Shown one piece after another: positions 1-7,846 of a stretch of DNA of 64,000 nt; the first letter of the stretch is position 1; each line of letters opens with the position of its first letter. The notes beneath the pieces are model-generated. The model saw only the letters and a list, made by a program, of their open reading frames with translations, did not search any database and was not told the origin of the DNA. Source of the stretch: Sphingomonas sp. Root720 (GTDB lineage: Bacteria; Pseudomonadota; Alphaproteobacteria; Sphingomonadales; Sphingomonadaceae). The DNA lies in contig NZ_LMID01000013.1 in NCBI RefSeq assembly GCF_001428605.1, forward strand, positions 163,345-227,344, read 5' to 3'. A program made the position numbers and the translations under genes.

Positions 1-18
1 TTCAGGTCCCTCTTCAAC

Positions 19-43
19 GTCATTCCCGCGGAAGCGGGAATCC
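19..43. repeat. GTCAT hairpin repeat, type ATTCCCGC
   Basis: A short inverted repeat with arms ATTCCCGC and GCGGGAAT around GGAA-type loop bases, preceded by GTC. It belongs to a family of similar elements scattered through the non-coding gaps of this window. It lies downstream of the cupin gene. Confidence 0.7.
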
Positions 44-84
44 ATGACGGCGGCATGTCCAGTCAGGAAGCGCTCCGTTTCCGT

Positions 85-109
85 GAATTCTCGCTTTCGC
101 GGGAATGAC
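85..109. repeat. GTCAT hairpin repeat, inverted copy
   Basis: Reads GAATTCTCGC-tttc-GCGGGAATGAC, so it is the same family as the copy at 19-43 in the opposite orientation, with one imperfect pair in the stem. It ends about 24 bases before the stop of the cupin gene. Confidence 0.65.
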
Positions 110-132
110 GAAGTGAGGGCATTGGTTCACGC

Positions 133-612
133 TCACCAGTCGGCGGGCTTGTCGATATGGTCCGCCGCCCCGCCGGCCTCCGCCATCTCGTACATCAGCT
201 TGCCGTCGACGATCGCGGCGACGCTGCCGTCGGCATGATAGCCGACGAGTGGCCCGTTGACCGTGGCGAACATCACCATGCCGTCGGGATCGGTGTCGGG
301 GATATGGTTGATCCCGCCCGCCTCGCGCACATACCAGCCCGCCCGGCCGCGATCCTCGCCATAGCCGAAGCCGCCTTCGAGCAATATGCCTTCGACCCCG
401 CCGATATGGCCATGGACCGGTGCTTCGTTGCTGGGACCGACCTTCAGCAGCAGGGTGAAGCCGCCGGTCAGCGGATTGACGTTGAGCAGCTTGAACCAGG
501 TTTCCGGCATGACCCAGTCGAGCCAGGGCAACTGGCCGACATCATAAAAGGCCGGGCGATGCAATTTGGTCTGGGCGATATCGGGGCTGTCGCCCTTGGT
601 GAGCAGCACCAT
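133..612 (-). CDS. Cupin-domain protein, dihydroxyacetophenone-dioxygenase-like
   Basis: A 159-residue single-domain cupin. The centre holds the HGHIGGVEGILLEGGFGYG stretch expected of cupin motif 1 (two His and a downstream Glu as metal ligands). The rest resembles the 2,4'-dihydroxyacetophenone dioxygenase-like cupins, which cleave C-C bonds with non-haem iron. The start at 612 is chosen because AGGAG lies 8 bases upstream of that ATG; an upstream in-frame start at 645 has no comparable site. It diverges from two short-chain dehydrogenases and a VOC protein, so a role in the same catabolic route is inferred. The substrate is unknown. Confidence 0.75.
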   Translation of the reverse strand: MVLLTKGDSPDIAQTKLHRPAFYDVGQLPWLDWVMPETWFKLLNVNPLTGGFTLLLKVGPSNEAPVHGHIGGVEGILLEGGFGYGEDRGRAGWYVREAGGINHIPDTDPDGMVMFATVNGPLVGYHADGSVAAIVDGKLMYEMAEAGGAADHIDKPADW

Positions 613-799
613 GGTCACGTCTCCTAACAACTCTTGTCGGGCCACAGTGCGTCACATCCCTCAGGCCGGGAAATGACGGGGAATACCTACGCTCCTTCCC
701 GCCGCCGATGTTCGGCCCCCTAAGTGGTTCCCGCTATTTTCCCTTCCCCACCCGCTGCCTAGCCTCCTCGCAGATCAGGAAGAACGAGAGGAAGCGGGC

Positions 800-1585
800 G
801 TGCGCCTGAAGGACAAGGTTGCGATCGTCACCGGCGCGGCGTCGGGTATCGGCAGGGCGACGGCACTGACGTTCGCCCGCGAGGGCGCCAGGGTGGTCGT
901 GGCCGACCTCAACGAGGACGGCGCGTCGGCCACCGCCGCGACGATCGGCGACGCCGCCTTCGCCCTGCGCCTCGATGTCGCGGACGAGGCCGGCTGGGCC
1001 GAAGCCACCCGCCGGACGGCCGACCGCTTCGGCCGGCTCGACATCCTCGCCAATGTCGCGGGAATCGGCTTTCCGGGCACGATCCTCGACCTGACGATGG
1101 ACCAGTGGAACAGGATGATCGCCGTCAACCTGACCGGCGTCATGCTCGGCTGCCAGGCGGCGATCCGTACGATCGCCGCCACCGGGGGCAGCGGCGCGAT
1201 CGTCAACGTTTCCTCGCTGGCCGGGCTGATCGGCATATCCGACGTCGCCGGCTATTGCGGGTCGAAGGGCGGCGTCACCACGCTCAGCAAGTCGGTCGCG
1301 CTGTACTGCGCCGAACAGGGCCTGCCGATCCGTTGCGTGTCGGTCCATCCGACCTATGTCGACAGCGAGATGCTCGATCCCGTCGCCGACGCGGTCGGCG
1401 GTCGGCAGGCGATGCTCGAGGCCATGGCCCGCCTGGTGCCGATCGGCCGCATCGCCACACCCCAGGATATCGCCAATGCCATCCTCTTCGCGGCTTCGGA
1501 CGAAGCTGCGATGATGAGCGGCCATGCGCTGGTCATCGACGGGGCCCAACTGGCGGGTCCCAGCAGCGCGCACACGAAAGGTTGA
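800..1585 (+). CDS. SDR family oxidoreductase
   Basis: A 261-residue classical short-chain dehydrogenase/reductase. It has the Rossmann nucleotide motif TGAASGIG at residues 11-18, the NVAG variant of the NNAG motif at 85-88, and a Ser (138/139)-Tyr152-Lys156 catalytic set in YCGSK. It should oxidise or reduce an alcohol/ketone with NAD(P). GTG is the start codon, with a GAGGAAG site just upstream. Two bases separate its stop from the next SDR gene, so the two are surely one operon with the VOC gene. Substrate not predictable from sequence. Confidence 0.88.
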   Translation: MRLKDKVAIVTGAASGIGRATALTFAREGARVVVADLNEDGASATAATIGDAAFALRLDVADEAGWAEATRRTADRFGRLDILANVAGIGFPGTILDLTMDQWNRMIAVNLTGVMLGCQAAIRTIAATGGSGAIVNVSSLAGLIGISDVAGYCGSKGGVTTLSKSVALYCAEQGLPIRCVSVHPTYVDSEMLDPVADAVGGRQAMLEAMARLVPIGRIATPQDIANAILFAASDEAAMMSGHALVIDGAQLAGPSSAHTKG

Positions 1586-1587
1586 TC

Positions 1588-2343
1588 ATGAGCGGACGGG
1601 TTTCGGGCAAGGTCGTCATCGTCACCGGCGCCGCCGCCGGCCTCGGCGCGGCGATCGCACGGCGGCTGGGCGAGGAGGGCGCGACCGTCGTCCGCACCGA
1701 CATCGCCGACGGGCAGGACGTCGTCGGCCAGGATGTGACCGACGAGACGCAATGGCGGGACCTGATCGCCGATGTCGTCAAGACGCACGGGCGGCTCGAC
1801 GGCCTCGTCAACAATGCCGGCATCGCCGACGGCAAGGGGCCGCCCGATCCCGAAGGCGCGCTGGCCGAGGACTGGCGCCGGATCTACGCGGTCAATGTCG
1901 AGGGGGTGTTCCTCGGTTGCAAATATGCGGTGCCGGCCATCGCCGCGGCGGGCGGCGGCGCGATCGTCAACATGTCGTCGATCGGCGCGCTGGTACCGAC
2001 CCCCTTCCTGTCGGCCTATGGTGCATCCAAGGCGGCGGTCATGCAGTTCACCCGGTCGGTCGCGCTGCATTGCTGCGAGCATGGCTATGCGATCCGCTGC
2101 AATAGCGTCCACCCCGGCCAGGTCCGCACGCCGATGCATCTCGACCTCATCGCCCGCACCGCCGCCGAACTCGGCATCGACGAGGAGCAGGCTGCCGAGG
2201 CCTTCCTGTCCAAGGTGCCCATGAAGAAATGGCAGGAAGCCGCCGATATCGCCAACGGCGTGCTGTTCCTGATGTCCGACGAAGCCCGCTTCGTCACCGG
2301 CGCCTCGCTGGTGATCGACGGCGGGATGAGCCTCACCAACTAG
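1588..2343 (+). CDS. SDR family oxidoreductase
   Basis: A 251-residue classical SDR, related to but clearly distinct from the preceding one. Motifs: TGAAAGLG at residues 13-20, NNAG at 75-78, and Tyr144/Lys148 in YGASK after a Ser-Ser pair near 130. The C terminus ends in the usual FVTGASLVIDGG segment. It resembles 3-alpha(20-beta)-hydroxysteroid and cyclohexanol dehydrogenases in overall layout, but these are family-level similarities only. Paired SDRs in one operon often carry out consecutive or opposite-stereochemistry steps; that is inference here. Confidence 0.88.
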   Translation: MSGRVSGKVVIVTGAAAGLGAAIARRLGEEGATVVRTDIADGQDVVGQDVTDETQWRDLIADVVKTHGRLDGLVNNAGIADGKGPPDPEGALAEDWRRIYAVNVEGVFLGCKYAVPAIAAAGGGAIVNMSSIGALVPTPFLSAYGASKAAVMQFTRSVALHCCEHGYAIRCNSVHPGQVRTPMHLDLIARTAAELGIDEEQAAEAFLSKVPMKKWQEAADIANGVLFLMSDEARFVTGASLVIDGGMSLTN

Positions 2344-2355
2344 GATCCCTGTTCC

Positions 2356-2907
2356 ATGGACCAGATTCTCGACTTCGGCCAGCCGATGGGCGGCATCATG
2401 CAGGTGGCCTATATCGTCCCCGATATCCGGCAGGCCCTGGAGCAATATCGCCCGCGACTAAAGACCGGGCCCTGGTTCATCATCGACCATTTCCCGCTGT
2501 TCGAGGCGCAATATCGCGGCCAGCCGACCGACTTCGACGTCAGCCTCGCCCTCGCCTATTCGGGATCGATGTGCGTCGAGCTGATCCAGCAACACGATAT
2601 GGAAACGCCGTCGGTCTACACCGACATCTACAAAAAGCGCGGCTGGGGCTTCCACCATTTCGGCATATCCTGCCGCGATTTCGACGCCGACGTCGCCCAT
2701 TACAAGGCGCAAGGGCATGAAATGGCGCTGTACGGCGTCGCCGGCGTCGGCGCGCGCGCGGCCTATATGGACACCGACGGCGTGCTGCCGGGCATGATCG
2801 AGTTGATCGAAATGACCGACAAGACCGAGGGCTTCTTCACGATGATGAAGACCGCGGCCGACGATTGGGACGGCAGCGATCCGGTGCGGGTGCTGAGCCC
2901 GGCCTGA
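2356..2907 (+). CDS. VOC (glyoxalase/dioxygenase fold) protein
   Basis: A 183-residue protein with the paired beta-alpha-beta modules of the vicinal-oxygen-chelate superfamily (Glyoxalase_4-like). Supporting segments are the N-terminal QVAYIVPDIRQALEQYR opening, a central GWGFHHFGISCRDFD with candidate metal-binding His residues, and a C-terminal GMIELIEM strand with a Glu. Such proteins isomerise, epimerise or cleave small substrates with a divalent metal. It follows the second SDR by 12 bases and completes the operon. The exact reaction is unknown. Confidence 0.78.
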   Translation: MDQILDFGQPMGGIMQVAYIVPDIRQALEQYRPRLKTGPWFIIDHFPLFEAQYRGQPTDFDVSLALAYSGSMCVELIQQHDMETPSVYTDIYKKRGWGFHHFGISCRDFDADVAHYKAQGHEMALYGVAGVGARAAYMDTDGVLPGMIELIEMTDKTEGFFTMMKTAADDWDGSDPVRVLSPA

Positions 2908-2918
2908 CCCGGCCAACC

Positions 2919-2936
2919 TTAATGTATATACATTAA
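2919..2936. promoter_or_regulatory. Perfect 18-bp AT palindrome
   Basis: Each half reads TTAATGTAT and the two are exact reverse complements with no spacer. It sits between the convergent ends of the VOC gene and the Hsp70-like gene in a strongly GC-rich setting. It may be an operator, a terminator stem or a protein-binding site; no T-tract follows it. Function not assigned. Confidence 0.5.
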
Positions 2937-2945
2937 TCCCTCCCC

Positions 2946-2971
2946 GTCATTCCAGCGCAGGCTGGAATCTC
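2946..2971. repeat. GTCAT hairpin repeat, type ATTCCAGC
   Basis: Stem ATTCCAGC/GCTGGAAT with a GCAG loop, opened by GTC and followed by CTC. It is a dispersed family member between convergent genes, where it may also act as a transcription terminator. Confidence 0.7.
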
Positions 2972-3056
2972 CTTGCCCTGATCCGCCCTCGCCATCTCGG
3001 CCGGTGGGAAGAAGCGGCATAACGGTGGATCGATGCCGGGATGACCGCGTCGCGGG

Positions 3057-4358
3057 CTATACCGCCCACTCGGCGATGTCCTCGGACTGGCCGATCAGCG
3101 CGAGGCCATGCGCGATCGAGGTGAGTTCGCCGCCCGCCCCTATCCGGTCCTCGCCGAAGCGGCGCGCGAAGATGGCCCGGATCGCGGGGATCAGCGACGA
3201 CCCGCCGGTGAGGAAGACCCGGTCGATGCCGAGCGCCGCCATCCCCGCCCTGGCCAGGGCCTGGTCGACGGCGGCCTCGATGCGGGCGACGTCCGGGGCG
3301 ATCCACCCCTCGAAATCGGCGCGGTTCACCTCGGCCTCGATGTCGAGGCCTCCACCCGTGAAGCGGAACGAAGCCCTATCCTCGCTGGACAGCGTCCGCT
3401 TGAGCTGGCCTACCGCGTCGTAGAGCGCATAGCCCAGTTCATTCTCGATGACCGCGATCATGCGGTCGATCGCATGCGGTTCGACCGCGCTGCGCCGGAG
3501 CTTGCCCAGCTCGTCGAGCGTGCGTCGGTTGCGCATCAGCGCGAGCTTCGACCAGTCCGAGAAATCCGAGAAATAGCCCGCCGGAATCTCCAGTATCTTG
3601 TCGAAGGACCGATACAGGCCGCCCTTGCCGAGCAGCGGCAGCACCAGCCGTTCGACGATGCGGGAATCGAAGCGATCGCCGGCGATGCCGACCCCGCTCG
3701 AGCTCAGCGGCACGCAGCGCGGACGCGCCTCGGGCTCGGCCACCCTGACGATCGAGAAGTCGCTGGTCCCGCCGCCGAAATCGGCCACCAGCACCGTGGT
3801 GGGCTCGGTCAGGCGCGAAGCGAAGCTGAAGGCGGCGCCCAGCGGTTCGTAGACATAATGGACCTCGGCGCCGAAGCCCGCGAACATCCGGTCATACCGT
3901 TCGCGCGCGAGCGCCGGGTCGGCGCGGGCGCCGGCATAGTCGACCGGCCGGCCGACGACGATGCGCGCACCGTCGGTATCGAGCCCACTGCCCGCATGGC
4001 CCGTCAGCCGCTCCAGGAAGCGCTGCCCGAGTTCCTCGAAGCGGAAGCGCTTGTCGAAGACCGAAGCATGTTCGAACAGCGGGCTCGCGGCGACCGATTT
4101 GAACGACTGGATGAACCGGCTGCCCTGCGGATAGTCGAGATATTCGGCGATCGCCCAGGGACCCGCCTCATAGGCAAGTCCCCCGCGCACGCCCTCGTCC
4201 TGCCAGAAGCACAGCGCGGAGCGGAACACCGAACCGCTGGCCTGCGCGCCTTCGAACCCGATCAGCTCGGCCGATCCACCGTCCCGCGAAAGCGCCGCCA
4301 CCGTGTTCGTCGTCCCGAAATCCAGGCCGATCGCCCGGCCGGCGGCATTGGTCTGCAT
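3057..4358 (-). CDS. Hsp70-family protein, YegD-like
   Basis: A 433-residue actin-fold ATPase. The N terminus holds the phosphate-1 motif GLDFGTTNT (about residues 11-19), the middle VADFGGGTSDFSIV is phosphate 2, and VFLTGGSSLIPAIR near the C terminus is the adenosine motif. It lacks the peptide-binding and lid domains of DnaK, as is usual for the short YegD-type chaperone-like proteins of unknown client. It stands alone on the minus strand, convergent with the SDR operon. True DnaK is encoded separately at 58-60 kb. Confidence 0.85.
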   Translation of the reverse strand: MQTNAAGRAIGLDFGTTNTVAALSRDGGSAELIGFEGAQASGSVFRSALCFWQDEGVRGGLAYEAGPWAIAEYLDYPQGSRFIQSFKSVAASPLFEHASVFDKRFRFEELGQRFLERLTGHAGSGLDTDGARIVVGRPVDYAGARADPALARERYDRMFAGFGAEVHYVYEPLGAAFSFASRLTEPTTVLVADFGGGTSDFSIVRVAEPEARPRCVPLSSSGVGIAGDRFDSRIVERLVLPLLGKGGLYRSFDKILEIPAGYFSDFSDWSKLALMRNRRTLDELGKLRRSAVEPHAIDRMIAVIENELGYALYDAVGQLKRTLSSEDRASFRFTGGGLDIEAEVNRADFEGWIAPDVARIEAAVDQALARAGMAALGIDRVFLTGGSSLIPAIRAIFARRFGEDRIGAGGELTSIAHGLALIGQSEDIAEWAV

Positions 4359-4542
4359 GCGAAGCTCCAGCGGCTGCGGGGTCGGCGCCTATGGCAGCGG
4401 AGCGACGGCGCGGCAAGTCGGATCGGCCCGGTTATGAAGGCAATCGCGGAAATGAGGCCAGCGCGCGCGAGCGGGGGATAGGCCCGGAAAGAAGATGGGC
4501 CAGCTGCGGCAACCATCTCTCTCCCGCGGCTCCGCGCTTACG

Positions 4543-4555
4543 TTCGCAATGCGAA
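4543..4555. promoter_or_regulatory. Palindrome TTCGCA-A-TGCGAA
   Basis: A perfect 6+1+6 inverted repeat in the 337-base gap before the secreted repeat protein. It sits at the point where base composition turns AT-rich, so it could be an operator for that gene or for the divergent Hsp70-like gene. Otherwise the gap contains only the second palindrome described at 4589-4600 and AT-rich promoter-like DNA. Confidence 0.4.
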
Positions 4556-4588
4556 TAAGTTCCACTGGATGCAAATAAATAAAATGAA

Positions 4589-4600
4589 TACTTAAGTATA
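4589..4600. promoter_or_regulatory. Palindrome ATACTTAAGTAT in AT-rich leader
   Basis: A 12-bp perfect palindrome within an AT-rich stretch, about 95 bases upstream of the start of the secreted repeat protein. Position and composition suggest a promoter/operator region; the exact -10 and -35 boxes cannot be fixed by eye. Confidence 0.4.
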
Positions 4601-4695
4601 AATACAGTGAATCGCGCTTATTCTGTGCTGTTATGCACTTTTTTTATTATATCTTTCATCTACTTACCGAAAACCAAAAAGTAGATCGGGAAATC

Positions 4696-5814
4696 ATGCT
4701 TTCAAAATATGCCCTTCTCTCCGGGGCCGCGCTATGCCTTTCGAACATCGCGAGTGCGCAATCGAGCCAAACCTGCCCTGCCGGCGCCACCAATTGCACG
4801 ATCAGCGTGCAGGACGCGGGGCATAACTCGCTGACCGCGACCGCGGACAACAGCACTACGACGAGCTCGATCGCCGGGACCTCGTCCGCGAGCAACCAGA
4901 GCGGCAACACGGTCGCGCCGGTGTTCGACAATTCGGCGCAAACCACGCAGAACGCGACCACGACGACGGGCTCGATCGGCTCGAGCAGCACCGGCAATAT
5001 GTCCCAGAACGACAACGCGAGCAGCGCCACCAACGGCAACCAGACCATGGGCCAGTCGAACACCGGCACATCGACGAACACGCTCGGCGGCAGTTCGTCA
5101 GGCGGCAACACTCTCTCAACGGGTGCCAGCACCAGCAACACCGGCGCAAGCACTAGCAGCACCGGCGCCAGCAATGCCTATCTCGGCGGCAACAACCAGG
5201 CGAACGGGAGCGCGTCGACCGTCGGCGCGACGACATCGAGCTCGGGCGGCAACATGCTCGGCAGCGATGCGAGCAACAGCGGCGGCAACAGCGCAACCAA
5301 CGTCGATGCTTCGGACCACAGCGTCTATCGCTCCAAGGCGATCTTCATCCCGCCGGTCGTCCCGGGCACGCCGCCATCACAGCTGGCTGTCGGCAACATC
5401 ATCAAGGAGACGTCCGCTTGCGGGCCGCTGCAGCGCATCGTGCGGCAGCAGGTCTACGGAACCTTCATTGGTCTGTTCGGCAAGTCCTCCGTACCGCAGG
5501 GCTTCAGCGACGATATCGAGCCCTATCGCGACGATGCCGGCAATACGGTCGATTATCGCATGGAACGGATGGCGGATGGCGACATACGCATGTTCGGCCA
5601 TCAGGTTGTGATGTTCACCACCGTGATCGGTGTCGCGAGCAACCGTAACATCGCCCTGGGTGGCGGCGGTGGCGGCGGAAGCTGGGGCCAGGGGGGAATG
5701 GGCTCGTCGAGTTCCAACCAGCGCCTGGTTACCAACATCCAACTGCGCGATTGCGAGATCGGGACGATGCGCACCGTATTGGTGGAAGTGCCGCCAAAGC
5801 CGATCCGACATTGA
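4696..5814 (+). CDS. Secreted Ser/Thr/Asn/Gly-rich repeat protein
   Basis: About 372 residues. The start at 4696 gives a classical signal peptide (MLSKYALLSGAALCLSNIASA) that an upstream in-frame ATG at 4633 would bury. Residues after the signal up to about 210 are low complexity, built of Asn, Ser, Thr, Gly and Ala with recurring NTGAST/SSTGAS units. A conserved-looking C-terminal domain with two Cys and a GGGGGGGG run follows. The composition recalls curlin- or adhesin-like surface proteins, but no family is recognised. Its stop overlaps the start of the L,D-transpeptidase gene, suggesting linked work at the cell wall. Confidence 0.7.
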   Translation: MLSKYALLSGAALCLSNIASAQSSQTCPAGATNCTISVQDAGHNSLTATADNSTTTSSIAGTSSASNQSGNTVAPVFDNSAQTTQNATTTTGSIGSSSTGNMSQNDNASSATNGNQTMGQSNTGTSTNTLGGSSSGGNTLSTGASTSNTGASTSSTGASNAYLGGNNQANGSASTVGATTSSSGGNMLGSDASNSGGNSATNVDASDHSVYRSKAIFIPPVVPGTPPSQLAVGNIIKETSACGPLQRIVRQQVYGTFIGLFGKSSVPQGFSDDIEPYRDDAGNTVDYRMERMADGDIRMFGHQVVMFTTVIGVASNRNIALGGGGGGGSWGQGGMGSSSSNQRLVTNIQLRDCEIGTMRTVLVEVPPKPIRH

Positions 5815-6158
5815 GCGTCGTCGTCAGCCTGAGCCTGGCGACGATCTGTTTTCTCGGCCAGTGCTATCCAGCACTGGTCGGGGACACGACGCCGACCGGC
5901 CATTATCGCCTCGCCGAACGGCGGGTACTCACCCCGGGTTATGGGGGCGACGTGCTGAGCTTCAAGGAAGGACCGAGCGATGTGTTTGCCATCCATCGCG
6001 TATGGCTCGGCGCCCCTCGCGAGCATCGGCTCGAGCGGCTTGCGTCGTCGGAGGTGGAGCGCCGGCGGCGGGTGACCGGCGGGTGCGTCAACATCGCGCC
6101 CGAGGTTTATGCCAAGCTGGCGGACTGCTGCGCCAATTCGGATCTGGTAATTGAATAG
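5811..6158 (+). CDS. Short L,D-transpeptidase (YkuD-like) domain protein
   Basis: 115 residues, made almost only of a YkuD-type catalytic domain. TPTGHY at 28-32 matches the substrate-side motif, His62 in IHRVWLG and Cys92 in VTGGCVNI fit the catalytic His and Cys. Such enzymes make 3-3 peptidoglycan cross-links or attach proteins to the wall. The proposed TTG start shares its bases with the TGA stop of the preceding gene (TTGA), which implies translational coupling. A TTG at 5751 in the same frame is the alternative. No clear signal peptide is visible, which is odd for an envelope enzyme. Confidence 0.6.
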   Translation: MSVVVSLSLATICFLGQCYPALVGDTTPTGHYRLAERRVLTPGYGGDVLSFKEGPSDVFAIHRVWLGAPREHRLERLASSEVERRRRVTGGCVNIAPEVYAKLADCCANSDLVIE

Positions 6159-6194
6159 TCGGCCATCCGCACCGACTCCCAAGCCGCCTCTCTC

Positions 6195-6686
6195 TCAGGC
6201 CTTCAACGCCGCGTCGCCCTTCAGCGCCTCCACTACCGTCTCGATCGAAACGCCGAACACCTTGGCAAGCCCCTCGACCGTCGCCCCGCGTTTCGCCAGC
6301 TCGCGCATGCGGCCGGTGTCGACATTGGTCCGGTAGAGGCGGACGTCGCGAACGACCTTCTGCTCGCCGGTCCGGGCCAGCGATCCTGACGCACGCCGCT
6401 TCGGCCGCCCCTCGCGGTCGGCGGCGAGGGCGGCACGGCGCGCCTCGTCCTCGGCACCGCGCGCCGCGCGGGCCTGTTCGCGCTGGCGGGCGGCCTCGTC
6501 CCGGTCGGCCGCGCGGCGCTCGCTACGGGCTTGCGCGGCTTCGGCGCGCTCCGCCGCCCGGCGGTTCCGTTCCTCTTCGCGGCTGCGCGCCCGCTCGTCG
6601 TCCATCGCCCTCGTCCACTTCCCAGTTGCCCGCACGCGGGGCTCGCCCGGTCGCAATCGGGCGGCCTTGTTCGGATCATTCATCAA
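6195..6686 (-). CDS. Charged coiled-coil protein with C-terminal HTH-like segment
   Basis: 163 residues of no recognised family. Residues 28-100 are extremely rich in Arg, Ala and Glu (for example RSREEERNRRAAERAEA), which predicts a long charged helix or coiled coil. The last 45 residues (RLYRTNVDTGRMRELAKRG followed by a short repeat-like helix pair) resemble a small helix-turn-helix. Nucleic-acid binding is a guess from charge. It is transcribed divergently from the small gene at 6747. Confidence 0.6.
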   Translation of the reverse strand: MMNDPNKAARLRPGEPRVRATGKWTRAMDDERARSREEERNRRAAERAEAAQARSERRAADRDEAARQREQARAARGAEDEARRAALAADREGRPKRRASGSLARTGEQKVVRDVRLYRTNVDTGRMRELAKRGATVEGLAKVFGVSIETVVEALKGDAALKA

Positions 6687-6746
6687 TCAGTCAACGAAAA
6701 TCCTTATGGCTGGACTTGCCCCGGACATCGCAAGCGAACAAAGATA

Positions 6747-6953
6747 ATGTTGATGAAACAGACAGATAGAATTCCCGACACGATCCCGCAGGAGATCGGG
6801 GACGAATCCTCCTACTTCCTGCTGCGGGCTCGGCAGGAAGTCGAGCAGGCCGCCGTAGCCGCCGGTCCGGAAGCCGTCGCCGCCCACCGCGAACTGGCCA
6901 TGCTCTATTCGGTCAAGGCTCTGCTCGCCCATGCCGACGACGACGACGCCTGA
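6747..6953 (+). CDS. Small acidic protein, 68 residues
   Basis: A 68-residue protein with a mostly helical middle (FLLRARQEVEQAAVAAGPE) and an Asp-rich end. It has no membrane segment or Cys. It looks like one of the short conserved proteins of sphingomonads but I cannot name a family. The ATG at 6747 is followed two codons later by another ATG at 6753, and either could be used. It converges with the LuxR-type gene, whose stop is 12 bases away. Confidence 0.55.
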   Translation: MLMKQTDRIPDTIPQEIGDESSYFLLRARQEVEQAAVAAGPEAVAAHRELAMLYSVKALLAHADDDDA

Positions 6954-6965
6954 AGCCGCCCCCGG

Positions 6966-7736
6966 TCAATCGAGGATCGCGGGCAGGAACTCGCTCACGC
7001 CGGAGAAGCCGTAGCGCTGATAGGCGCGCTGCCGATAGGTGAGCACGGTCGCGCGCCCGATGCCCAGTTCGGCGGCGATCGCGTCGGCGCTGCCCCCCGC
7101 CAGGGTTCGCGCGCAGACCTGCAACTCGCGGCCGCGCAGGTCGGGATAGAAGCGGGCGAGTCGCTGCTCGAGCCGCTCGGCAAGGCTGGCCGAGGGTTGA
7201 TGCGGCTTCTGCGCGATCGCCGACAGCGCCACGCTGGCGAGCGCCGCCAGCCGCGCCGCGCCCTGCCATTCGGCGGCGCCGCGCCGGTACATGCTGAGGA
7301 ACAGGCTTTCGTCGCTGCCCCGCCAGCCGAAGCACAGCTTGTCGGCGAAGGCGGGCTTGTCGAAGCAGATCGCCCGATAGTCGGGCAGCAATATCTGGCT
7401 GGCATGGACCCGCCGCGCGAACACCGCGCCGACCGGGGTTTCCGCCCAGATGCCGCGCGCCGGATCGTCGCGGTAGAAACGCCGGGCAAAGATCTCCGCC
7501 CGCTCGTCCGACCGATCGAGCCCGCTCGACGACGCCACAACCTGCGGCTTGCCGTCGGCGCCGATGCGATAGGCGAAGACTTCCTCGACGACGTCGTAGC
7601 GCTGCGCGGCATCGAGCAGGACGTCGCCGAACGCCTCGCGGCCAGCCGCCTCTATCAGCGAGGCGCCGATCCTCGGGTCGACAGGTTCGGGCAATCCGCT
7701 CCACGTCATGGCGGCTTCATACCAGCCGCGCGGCAC
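6966..7736 (-). CDS. LuxR-family transcriptional regulator
   Basis: 256 residues. The C terminus carries the LuxR/FixJ helix-turn-helix (LRGRELQVCARTLAGG then ADAIAAELGIGRATVLTYRQR). The N-terminal 180 residues are not an obvious receiver domain and probably form a sensor domain of unknown ligand. A GTG start at 7736 has AGGGA nine bases upstream; an ATG at 7709 is the alternative. It diverges from the metallo-hydrolase/monooxygenase operon, with a perfect palindrome between them, so it is probably the local regulator of that operon and of itself. Confidence 0.83.
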   Translation of the reverse strand: MPRGWYEAAMTWSGLPEPVDPRIGASLIEAAGREAFGDVLLDAAQRYDVVEEVFAYRIGADGKPQVVASSSGLDRSDERAEIFARRFYRDDPARGIWAETPVGAVFARRVHASQILLPDYRAICFDKPAFADKLCFGWRGSDESLFLSMYRRGAAEWQGAARLAALASVALSAIAQKPHQPSASLAERLEQRLARFYPDLRGRELQVCARTLAGGSADAIAAELGIGRATVLTYRQRAYQRYGFSGVSEFLPAILD

Positions 7737-7749
7737 GCGGGCGAGTCCC

Positions 7750-7769
7750 TGTCCATAGCTCTATGGACA
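7750..7769. promoter_or_regulatory. 20-bp palindrome, probable LuxR-type operator
   Basis: Two exact 9-base arms, TGTCCATAG and CTATGGACA, separated by CT. It lies 14 bases upstream of the regulator's GTG start and 78 bases before the metallo-hydrolase start. Length and symmetry fit the dimeric lux-box-like sites of LuxR-family proteins. Confidence 0.65.
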
Positions 7770-7846
7770 AGGGGTCGGTCGGGCGCGCGCTATACCCGGC
7801 CAGGACAGATCGCCCGCCAGCGCGCGGGACATGACAGGAGACGGAT

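Noticed and set aside
5101-5320. Tandem repeats in the Ser/Thr-rich gene as a CRISPR array
   Set aside because: The repeats are in-frame coding units of NTGAS/STGAS with no unique spacers of constant length, so they are protein repeats.
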